From CAIOSQ01 sp044359885 (GTDB taxonomy: Bacteria > Pseudomonadota > Alphaproteobacteria > CACIAM-22H2), in contig JBIKLI010000240.1 in the NCBI GenBank assembly GCA_044359885.1, forward strand, positions 1-6,967: a DNA stretch of 6,967 nucleotides. Reading direction: 5' to 3'. Positions 1 to 5,821 of the stretch are shown piece by piece. The notes below the pieces were generated by a model. The model searched no databases. It saw nothing but the letters and a program-made list of their open reading frames with translations, and was not told where the DNA came from. The position numbers were made by a program, and so were the translations under genes. Position 1 is the stretch's first letter. Each line of letters starts with the position of its first letter.

Positions 1-312
1 CGCGCGCGCCTGGAGGCCGGCGGATGGCACCGCAGCGCCGGCCGGCGCGTCGTGCTGACCGGCGGCGCCTCGCAGCTGAACGGCGTGCGCGAACTGGCCG
101 GGACGATCCTGGACAAGCAGGTCCGGGCCGGACGGCCGATCCGCCTGCAGGGCCTGTCCGACCAGACCGGCGGCCCCGCCTTCGCCGTCTGCGCCGGACT
201 GATCGCGCATGCCCTCGCGCCACAGGAGGCGCCGCGCCACGTCGCGGCCCCGGCAGCGGCGGGCAGCGGCTGGATGGGACGCGTCGGCCTGTGGCTGCGC
301 GAGAACCTGTGA
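1..312 (+). CDS. ftsA: Cell division protein FtsA, C-terminal part (5' end cut by window edge)
   Basis: FtsA is an actin-like ATPase that binds the C-terminal tail of FtsZ and tethers it to the inner membrane at mid-cell. Only the last 103 codons are present, read from base 1 without a break to the TGA at 310-312. Visible is the VVLTGGASQLNGVREL stretch (residues 18-33 of the fragment), which matches the adenosine-binding segment of the actin/Hsp70 fold in FtsA. It is followed by GRPIRLQGL and a TGGPAFAVCAGL segment typical of the family's last subdomain. A short Ala/Pro-rich stretch leads to a final GWMGRVGLWLRENL, an amphipathic helix that in FtsA inserts into the membrane. The fragment covers about a quarter of a usual protein of about 420 residues. 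The true start lies outside the window. ftsZ follows 57 nt downstream, the standard order. The GTG at 52 is an internal valine codon, not a start. Confidence 0.94.
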   Translation, partial: RARLEAGGWHRSAGRRVVLTGGASQLNGVRELAGTILDKQVRAGRPIRLQGLSDQTGGPAFAVCAGLIAHALAPQEAPRHVAAPAAAGSGWMGRVGLWLRENL

Positions 313-327
313 CACCGAAACCCGAAC

Positions 328-343
328 CGGCGACGCGTCGCCG
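328..343. repeat. 16-nt perfect palindrome in the ftsA-ftsZ spacer
   Basis: CGGCGACGCGTCGCCG is its own reverse complement and lies between the ftsA stop and the ftsZ ribosome binding site. As RNA it could form a 6-bp GC-rich stem with a CGCG tetraloop, and a TTTT run follows at 351-354. The gap of seven bases before that run makes it a poor intrinsic terminator. It could be a protein-binding site, a weak attenuator or mRNA-stabilising hairpin, or chance in GC-rich DNA. Confidence 0.5.
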
Positions 344-356
344 ACCCAACTTTTCC

Positions 357-363
357 AGAGGAG
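357..363 (+). promoter_or_regulatory. Ribosome binding site of ftsZ
   Basis: AGAGGAG lies six bases before the ATG at 370. It is a good Shine-Dalgarno match at a standard distance. It fixes the ftsZ start and fits high-level translation of an abundant protein. Confidence 0.85.
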
Positions 364-369
364 ACGACC

Positions 370-2073
370 ATGGCCCTTAATCTCTCGATGCCCGCCTCCC
401 AGCTCGGCATCAAGCCCCGGATCACCGTGATCGGCGTCGGCGGCGCCGGCGGCAACGCCGTCAGCAACATGATCCGCGCCAAGCTCGAAGGCGTCGAATT
501 CGTCGTCGCCAACACCGACGCCCAGGCGCTGGCGCAGAACCTGGCCGACACCCGCATCCAGCTCGGCGTCGGCACCACCCAGGGTCTGGGCGCCGGCTCG
601 CGGCCCGACATCGGACGTGCCGCCGCCGAGGAGGCGATCGAGCAGGTGGGCGGCGCCATCGAGGGCTCGCACATGCTGTTCATCGCCGCCGGCATGGGCG
701 GCGGCACCGGTACCGGCGCCGCGCCGGTGATCGCCCGGGCCGCGCGCGAGCAGGGGATCCTGACCGTCGGCGTCGTCACCAAGCCCTTCAACTTCGAAGG
801 CCAGCATCGCATGCGCCTCGCCGAGGCCGGCATCGCCGAACTGCAGCAGCATGTCGATACGCTGATCGTCATCCCGAACCAGAACCTGTTCCGCATCGCC
901 AACGAACGCACGACCTTCGCCGACGCCTTCAAGATGGCGGACGACGTCCTGCATTCGGGGGTGCGCGGCGTGACCGACCTGATGATCATGCCGGGCCTGA
1001 TCAATCTCGACTTCGCCGACATCCGCTCGATCATGGGCGAGATGGGCAAGGCGATGATGGGGACCGGCGAGGGCGAAGGCGACAACCGCGCGCTCGACGC
1101 CGCGCAGAAGGCCATCTCCAACCCGCTGCTCGACGACGTGTCGATGAAGGGCGCGCGCGGCGTGCTGATCAACATCACCGGCGGCCCCGACCTGACGCTG
1201 TTCGAGGTCGACGAGGCCGCGAACCGCATCCGCGACGAGGTCGATCCCGAGGCCAACATCATCTTCGGCTCGACCTTCGACGAGACGATGAGCGGACGCA
1301 TGCGCGTCTCGGTCGTCGCCACCGGCATCGACGCCGGCGCGCGCGAGCAGGAGAAGCCGACGGTCATCAGCTTCACCAACAAGCGCGCGGCCGCGGCGGC
1401 CCAGCGCAGCGCCCCCGCGGCCGCGGCACCGCGCGCGGAGGCCGCGCCGCGTCCCGAACCGGCCCCCGCACCGGCGCCGATGCAGGCCGAGCGCGCGGAG
1501 CCGGCACCGGTGCCGCCGCCCGCCGACGCCTTCGTCGCGGCGCCGGCCGCGCCACCCTCCCCCGCCCCGGCCCCCGCCCCGGCGCCGGCCGCGCAGCCCG
1601 CCTATGCGCCGGCACCGCCGCTCGCGAGCGCGCCAGCCGCGACGCCGGCTCCTCGCCGGCCGGCCCCTGCCCGGACCGCCGAAGCCGCCTTCATCCCGCC
1701 GCGGCCGGTCGAGCCGTCCGTCGAGCCGCGCGCGCGCGCCCCGCAGGGCGCGCTGCCGGTGAACCCGATCGCCGCCGCGGCGCTCGCCAACGGCGCCACC
1801 GGCGCGGCGCGCGCGAAGACCGGCAGCGGGCTCGGGGCGCGGCTGTTCTCGAAGGTGACGGGGCTCGCCGGCCGCGACCGGCCGGTCCAGCCCGAGCGCG
1901 CCCAGCCCGTCGCCAAGCCGGAGCCGCAATTCGCGCCCGCGACGCCGCGCGCCAGCCAGCCCGCGCAGCAGAAATTCGGCGGCCTCGAGCCGTCGCAGCC
2001 GGCTCCGGCGGCCGGCGGCAACCAGGAGGATCTGCTCGACATTCCGGCCTTCCTGCGCCGGCAGGCGAATTGA
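370..2073 (+). CDS. ftsZ: Cell division protein FtsZ (tubulin-like GTPase)
   Basis: FtsZ polymerises with GTP into the cytoplasmic Z-ring that organises division. The 567-residue protein has a short N-terminal leader, a Rossmann start ITVIGVGGAGGNAV (18-31), the tubulin signature GGGTGTG (110-116), NFEGQHR (141-147) and the synergy loop NLDFAD (212-217). In that loop N212, D214 and D217 align with E. coli N207, D209 and D212. The conserved core ends near VVATGID (315-321). A very long Ala/Pro-rich linker follows, to about residue 552. It holds an island LFSKVTGLAG (492-501) that is less Ala/Pro-rich. The C-terminal peptide LDIPAFLRRQ (556-565) is the docking tail for FtsA and other partners. 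At 567 residues it is longer than the Caulobacter (about 508) and E. coli (383) proteins, entirely because of the linker. The start is supported by AGAGGAG six bases upstream. All key residues are intact. A hairpin after the gene probably ends transcription. Confidence 0.99.
   Translation: MALNLSMPASQLGIKPRITVIGVGGAGGNAVSNMIRAKLEGVEFVVANTDAQALAQNLADTRIQLGVGTTQGLGAGSRPDIGRAAAEEAIEQVGGAIEGSHMLFIAAGMGGGTGTGAAPVIARAAREQGILTVGVVTKPFNFEGQHRMRLAEAGIAELQQHVDTLIVIPNQNLFRIANERTTFADAFKMADDVLHSGVRGVTDLMIMPGLINLDFADIRSIMGEMGKAMMGTGEGEGDNRALDAAQKAISNPLLDDVSMKGARGVLINITGGPDLTLFEVDEAANRIRDEVDPEANIIFGSTFDETMSGRMRVSVVATGIDAGAREQEKPTVISFTNKRAAAAAQRSAPAAAAPRAEAAPRPEPAPAPAPMQAERAEPAPVPPPADAFVAAPAAPPSPAPAPAPAPAAQPAYAPAPPLASAPAATPAPRRPAPARTAEAAFIPPRPVEPSVEPRARAPQGALPVNPIAAAALANGATGAARAKTGSGLGARLFSKVTGLAGRDRPVQPERAQPVAKPEPQFAPATPRASQPAQQKFGGLEPSQPAPAAGGNQEDLLDIPAFLRRQAN
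1555..1580 (-). other. Putative G-quadruplex motif on the template strand of ftsZ
   Basis: On the + strand there are five C runs of lengths 3, 5, 4, 5 and 4 (1555-1557, 1559-1563, 1565-1568, 1571-1575, 1577-1580), separated by only one or two bases. The minus strand therefore carries five G runs with very short loops, a textbook intramolecular quadruplex pattern; the + strand has the matching i-motif pattern. It encodes the Pro-Ala repeat part of the FtsZ linker, so it may simply be a by-product of GCC and CCC codons. Confidence 0.55.
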
Positions 2074-2118
2074 CGCCGTGGTGCAGCGCAACAAATCGTA
2101 ACAACAAGTGAATTGAGG

Positions 2119-2159
2119 CGGCCCGGGAACGAGAATTAAGGAGGTTCCCGGGCCGTTTT
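2119..2159 (+). terminator. Intrinsic-type terminator hairpin after ftsZ
   Basis: The left arm CGGCCCGGGAAC (2119-2130) and right arm GTTCCCGGGCCG (2144-2155) are perfect complements, giving a 12-bp stem with 10 G:C pairs. The loop is 13 nt (2131-2143) and TTTT follows at 2156-2159. The stem lies 45 nt after the ftsZ stop, where the dcw block would be expected to end. The T run is short, so termination may be partial. The loop plus the first two bases of the right arm read TAAGGAGGT (2137-2145), a complete Shine-Dalgarno sequence. Confidence 0.75.
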
Positions 2160-2185
2160 CCGCTGCGGGCATGGCGGAGATCCAC

Positions 2186-2191
2186 GGAGGT
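2186..2191 (+). promoter_or_regulatory. Ribosome binding site that decides the lpxC TTG start
   Basis: GGAGGT ends four bases before the TTG at 2196. The frame upstream has no ATG or GTG before the in-frame stop at 2109-2111; its only other possible start is a CTG at 2163. The site therefore supports TTG initiation. The spacing is on the short side. Confidence 0.7.
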
Positions 2192-2195
2192 CGGT

Positions 2196-3134
2196 TTGAA
2201 GAAGACGAAGCACCCCGGGCCCGCGGCCATCGGCCAGACGACGCTCAAGAGCGCCATCGACTGCGTCGGGGTCGGGCTGCATTCGGGGGCACGCGTGCGC
2301 ATGCGCCTCGAACCCGCGCCGGCGGGGTCGGGCATCCGGTTCCGCCGGACCGACATGCCGGACGCCGCCGAGATCCCGGCCCTCTGGTCCAACGTCGTCG
2401 ACACCCGGATGTGCTCGCGCATCGCCGGCCCCGATGGCGCGAGCGTCGCGACGATCGAGCATCTGATGGCCGCGCTGGCCGGCGCGGGGATCGACAACTG
2501 CCGGATCGACATCGACGGCCCCGAAGTCCCGGCGATGGACGGCAGCGCCGCCCCCTTCCTGTTCCTGATCGATTGCGCCGGCATCGCCCAACTGGCCGTG
2601 CCGCGCCGCGCCATCCAGGTGCTGGCGCCGGTATGCGTGGCCCGCGGCGACGCCAGGGTCGAGATCGAGCCGGCGCCGGTCTTCTCCATCGACTGCGCCA
2701 TCGACTTCGCCTCGGCCGCGATCGCGCGCCAGGATCTGGCGGTCGTCGTCGATCCGGCGACGTTCCGCGGGCAGATCGCCCGGGCGCGCACCTTCGGCTT
2801 CGCCGCCGAAGTCGAACGCCTGCGCGCGGCCGGTCTGGCGCGCGGCGGCAGCCTCGACAACGCGGTGGTCATCGACGGCGACCGGGTGATCAACGCCGAT
2901 GGGCTGCGGTTCGACGACGAATTCGTGCGCCACAAGGTCCTCGACGCCGTGGGCGACTTCTATCTCGCCGGCGCGCCGCTGCTCGCCCATGTCCGGTCGC
3001 GCCGCGGCGGGCACGAACTCAACAACCTGGCGCTGCGCGCCCTGTTCGAGCGGCCGGACGCCTGGCGCGACGTCGAGATGACCGAACCGGTGCGCACGCT
3101 CGGCTCGTCCGGATCCCGGATGGTCGCCGGCTGA
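2196..3134 (+). CDS. lpxC: UDP-3-O-acyl-N-acetylglucosamine deacetylase LpxC
   Basis: LpxC is the cytoplasmic zinc hydrolase that removes acetate from UDP-3-O-acyl-GlcNAc, the committed step of lipid A synthesis. The 312-residue protein matches the usual length of about 305. It opens with the family's TLKSAIDCVGVGLHSG segment (16-31). The first metal site is IEHLMAAL, with E88 as likely general base and H89 as zinc ligand. RHKVLDAVGD supplies zinc ligands H246 and D250, and GGHELNN carries catalytic H273. The spacing from H246 to H273 equals that between H238 and H265 in E. coli. The start is TTG with GGAGGT four bases before it; no ATG lies in frame before the conserved N-terminus. A weak start codon could help hold down the level of an enzyme whose dosage is critical, though that is inference. 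The terminator just upstream implies some transcription of its own, but I see no clear promoter in the 36 bases between hairpin and start. bamD follows after 61 nt. Confidence 0.97.
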   Translation: MKKTKHPGPAAIGQTTLKSAIDCVGVGLHSGARVRMRLEPAPAGSGIRFRRTDMPDAAEIPALWSNVVDTRMCSRIAGPDGASVATIEHLMAALAGAGIDNCRIDIDGPEVPAMDGSAAPFLFLIDCAGIAQLAVPRRAIQVLAPVCVARGDARVEIEPAPVFSIDCAIDFASAAIARQDLAVVVDPATFRGQIARARTFGFAAEVERLRAAGLARGGSLDNAVVIDGDRVINADGLRFDDEFVRHKVLDAVGDFYLAGAPLLAHVRSRRGGHELNNLALRALFERPDAWRDVEMTEPVRTLGSSGSRMVAG

Positions 3135-3182
3135 ACCGCAGCCGCGCGCCGCGCCCTGTAGCGGAACGGATGCGCGCCAGGA

Positions 3183-3188
3183 TATAGT
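3183..3188 (+). promoter_or_regulatory. Possible -10 box giving a leaderless bamD transcript
   Basis: TATAGT is a five-of-six match to TATAAT in an otherwise GC-rich spacer. It ends seven bases before the bamD ATG, so a transcript would begin at or next to the start codon. No good -35 hexamer is visible 16-19 bases upstream. The call rests on one short motif and on the lack of a ribosome binding site for bamD. Confidence 0.3.
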
Positions 3189-3195
3189 CGCAAGC

Positions 3196-4023
3196 ATGTT
3201 CGCGAGCCTGCAGCCTCTCCGCCTTCGCCGGGCGGCCCTCGTCCTCGCCTCGATCGTCCTCGCCGCTTGCGGCGCCCGGGACCGGCAGGAATATGTCGAG
3301 CGGCCGGTCGAGGAACTCTACAACGCCGGCGTCGACGCGCTTGGCCAAGGCCGCTATTTCCTGGCCGCGCGCGCCTTCGACGAGGTCGAACGCCAGCACC
3401 CGTACTCGACCTGGGCGACGACCGCCCAGCTGATGGCCGCCTACGCCCACTACCAGAACAACCGGTACGACGACGCGGTCGTCGCGCTCGACCGCTTCAT
3501 CCAGCTCAACCCTTCGCATCGCGACATCGCCTACGCCTACTATCTCAAGGCGCTCTGCCTCTACGAGCAGATCACCGACATCCAGCGCGACGCGCGCATG
3601 ACCGACCTCGCGATGCGCGCGCTGGAAGAGGTGCTTCGGCGCTTTCCGGAAAGCGCCTACGCGCGCGATGCCCGCCTCAAGATCGACCTGACCCGGGACC
3701 ATCTCGCCGGCAAGGAGATGGAGGTCGGCCGCTTCTACATGCGCCGCGGCCAGTATGTCGGCGCGATCAACCGGTTCCGCAACGTGGTCGACAAGTTCCA
3801 GACCACGAGCCACGTGCCGGAGGCGCTCCACCGGCTGGTCGAAAGCTATGTGGCGCTCGGCCTTTCGGCCGAGGCGGAACGCACCGCCGCGGTGCTCGGA
3901 TACAACTACCCGGGCTCGGAATGGTACCAGGACAGCTACACGCTGGTGACGACGGGTTCCCTGCCCGACGACCAGCGTCCGGGGGTCACGCGGCGCGTCC
4001 TGCGCTCGCTGAACCCGTTCTGA
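3196..4023 (+). CDS. bamD: Outer membrane protein assembly lipoprotein BamD (ComL/YfiO family)
   Basis: BamD is the essential periplasm-facing lipoprotein of the BAM complex. It works with BamA to fold and insert beta-barrel proteins into the outer membrane. The 275-residue protein starts with a lipoprotein signal peptide: arginines at 9, 11 and 12, a hydrophobic core, and lipobox LAAC with the lipidated cysteine at residue 25. The mature part is alpha-helical with tetratricopeptide-type repeats. These include VEELYNAGVDALGQGRY (38-54), then AAYAHYQNNRYDDAVVALDRF, a YYLKALCLYEQ segment and RGQYVGAINRFRNVVDKF, as in the five-repeat BamD fold. The length is usual for alphaproteobacterial members. 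No ATG lies in frame upstream. The best Shine-Dalgarno candidate, AGGA at 3179-3182, is 13 bases away, which is too far. A TATAGT box just upstream suggests a leaderless mRNA. The position between lpxC and recN is the common order in this class. Confidence 0.96.
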   Translation: MFASLQPLRLRRAALVLASIVLAACGARDRQEYVERPVEELYNAGVDALGQGRYFLAARAFDEVERQHPYSTWATTAQLMAAYAHYQNNRYDDAVVALDRFIQLNPSHRDIAYAYYLKALCLYEQITDIQRDARMTDLAMRALEEVLRRFPESAYARDARLKIDLTRDHLAGKEMEVGRFYMRRGQYVGAINRFRNVVDKFQTTSHVPEALHRLVESYVALGLSAEAERTAAVLGYNYPGSEWYQDSYTLVTTGSLPDDQRPGVTRRVLRSLNPF

Positions 4024-4102
4024 GCCGCAGGCGGGGATCGGGGAGCCCGCCGGAGATGGACGGCCGCCGCCGCTTCCCCGGGGCGAGGCGTGCGGCGCCG
4101 GC

Positions 4103-5821
4103 ATGCTGACCAGCCTCGCCATCCGCGACGTCGTCCTGGTCGAGGCGCTCGACATCGCCTTCGAGACGGGCATCGTCGCCCTGACCGGCGAGACCGGCGC
4201 CGGCAAGTCGATCCTGCTCGACGCGCTCGGCCTCGCGCTCGGCGCCCGCGCCGATTCGCTCACCGTGCGCGAGGGCGCCGCGCGGGCCAGCGTGACCGCG
4301 GTCTTCGACCTGCCGGCCGGTCATCCGGCACGGACCCTGGCCACCGCCCAGGGGCTGGACGCCGAGGGCGACCTGATCCTGCGGCGGCTGGTCGGTGCCG
4401 ACGGCCGCAGCCGCGCCTTCGTCAACGACCAGCCGGTCTCGGTCGCGCTGCTGCGCGAACTGGGCGCCGCGCTGGTCGAGATCCACGGCCAGTTCGAGAC
4501 CCAGGGCCTGCTCGACGCGGCCACCCATCGCTGCGCCCTCGACGCCTTCGCCGGCCACGAGGCGCTGCACGCCGCGACCGCGCGGGCCCATGGCGACTGG
4601 CGCGCGGCCGAGGACGCCGCCGCCGCGTGCCGGGCCGATCTCGCGCGACTGGCCGTCGACGCCGAATTCCTGCGTCACGCGCGCGACGAACTCGACGCGC
4701 TCGCCCCGGAACCGGGCGAGGCGGCCGCGCTGACGGAGCGGCGCGCGATCCTCGCGGGCGGCGAGAAGCTGGCGCAGGCCCTGCGCGGGGCGCTCGACGA
4801 GATCGGCGAGCGCAAGGGCGTCGTCGGGGCCCTGCACGGGGCACGCCGGCAGCTGGAGCGGATCGCGCCGCGCCTGGGCGAGCGGGCCGGCCCGGCCCTC
4901 GCCGCGCTCGATCGCGCCGCCGCCGAGACCGCCGACGCGGTCGCCGAGCTCGAGAACCTCGCGCGCGGGATCGACCTCGACCCCGCTGCGCTGGAGCGCG
5001 TCGACGACCGGCTGGCCGCGCTGCGGGCGCTGGCGCGCAAGCATCGCGTCGAGCCCGACGGGCTGCCGGCGCTGCGCATCGAGATCGCGGCGCGCCTTGC
5101 CGCCGTCGAGGACGGCGACGCGAGGATCGCGGCCCTCGACGCCGTGGTGGCAACCGCGCGCACAGCCTATGCCGACGCGGCGCGACGCCTGTCCGAGAGC
5201 CGGGCGACGGCGGCGGCGGCGCTCGACGCCGCCGTCGCCGCCGAACTCGCGCCGCTGCGTCTCGAAAAGGCGCGGTTCCGCACCGCGCTGACGCCGCTGG
5301 AGCCGCGCGACTGGGGACCCGCGGGCCGCGAACGCGTGACGTTCGAGGTGGCGACCAATCCCGGGGCGCCGCCCGGGCCGCTGGCGCGCATCGCCTCGGG
5401 CGGCGAGCTGGCCCGCTTCATGCTGGCGCTCAAGCTGGTCCTGGCGCGCGGCGGCGACGCGCGCACGCTGGTGTTCGACGAGCTCGACAGCGGCGTGGGC
5501 GGCGCCACGGCCGCAGCCATCGGCGAGCGTCTGGCGCGGCTCGGCCGCTCCTTCCAGGTCCTGGTCGTCACCCATTCGCCCCAGGTCGCCGCGCGCGCCA
5601 CCCGGCATCTGCGCGTCGCCAAGCGCATCGTCCGCGACCGCGCCTCGACGCATGTCGAGCCGCTCGACGGAGCCGAACGCCGGGAGGAGATCGCCCGCAT
5701 GCTGTCCGGCGCCACCATCACCGACGCCGCCCGCGCCGCGGCGGACGCCCTGCTCGAACCGCCCCCCGTCGCGCCCGCCGCGGATCCCGCGCCGCGCCGT
5801 CGCAAGGCGCCGCGTCCATGA
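4103..5821 (+). CDS. recN: DNA repair protein RecN (SMC-like ATPase)
   Basis: RecN is a cytoplasmic SMC-family ATPase that gathers broken DNA ends for recombination repair of double-strand breaks. The 572-residue protein begins with the canonical MLTSLAIRDVVLVEALDI. Walker A is GETGAGKS (29-36). A long charged, Ala/Leu/Arg-rich middle section, about residues 150-370, fits the coiled-coil arms, which are short in RecN. The C-terminal head has the ABC signature SGGELAR (432-438), Walker B TLVFDELDSGVGG (455-467, catalytic E460) and the switch histidine in VVTHSPQVAA (H491). It is slightly longer than the usual 550 or so because of a Pro/Arg/Lys-rich tail. The nearest Shine-Dalgarno candidate, GAGG at 4085-4088, is 14 bases from the ATG, so initiation may depend on coupling. 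I see no alphaproteobacterial SOS box (GTTC-N7-GTTC) in the 79-nt spacer, so damage induction from a local promoter is not supported. The stop overlaps the ligA start. Confidence 0.98.
   Translation: MLTSLAIRDVVLVEALDIAFETGIVALTGETGAGKSILLDALGLALGARADSLTVREGAARASVTAVFDLPAGHPARTLATAQGLDAEGDLILRRLVGADGRSRAFVNDQPVSVALLRELGAALVEIHGQFETQGLLDAATHRCALDAFAGHEALHAATARAHGDWRAAEDAAAACRADLARLAVDAEFLRHARDELDALAPEPGEAAALTERRAILAGGEKLAQALRGALDEIGERKGVVGALHGARRQLERIAPRLGERAGPALAALDRAAAETADAVAELENLARGIDLDPAALERVDDRLAALRALARKHRVEPDGLPALRIEIAARLAAVEDGDARIAALDAVVATARTAYADAARRLSESRATAAAALDAAVAAELAPLRLEKARFRTALTPLEPRDWGPAGRERVTFEVATNPGAPPGPLARIASGGELARFMLALKLVLARGGDARTLVFDELDSGVGGATAAAIGERLARLGRSFQVLVVTHSPQVAARATRHLRVAKRIVRDRASTHVEPLDGAERREEIARMLSGATITDAARAAADALLEPPPVAPAADPAPRRRKAPRP

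Noticed and set aside
1373..2042. Minus-strand open frames over the ftsZ linker (1373-1615 and 1602-2042)
   Set aside because: They are low-complexity Arg/Pro/Ala translations antisense to the Ala/Pro-rich linker, with no start signal or domain.
2113..2141. A possible promoter for lpxC using TTGAGG (2113-2118) and the AT-rich hairpin loop
   Set aside because: At normal spacing the best -10 matches are only about three of six bases, and the AT-rich bases are better explained as the terminator loop.
2144..2158. GTTC-N7-GTTT, one base off the alphaproteobacterial LexA box
   Set aside because: It is formed by the terminator's right arm and T run, the second half-site is imperfect, and lpxC is not an SOS gene.
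3170..3187. A five-codon open frame before bamD (ATG 3170 to TAG 3185-3187)
   Set aside because: It is too short to judge, has no ribosome binding site and does not overlap the bamD start.
2136..3197. A 353-codon minus-strand frame and a 338-codon + strand frame (2171-3187) over lpxC
   Set aside because: Both overlap lpxC, whose zinc and catalytic residues are intact. Their translations have biased composition and no domain. The ATG at 2171 has no ribosome binding site at a proper distance.
4024..4102. Search for an SOS box, promoter or terminator between bamD and recN
   Set aside because: No GTTC-N7-GTTC, no T run after the small GGCGGG/CCCGCC stem (4030-4035 with 4046-4051), and no promoter-like hexamers were seen.
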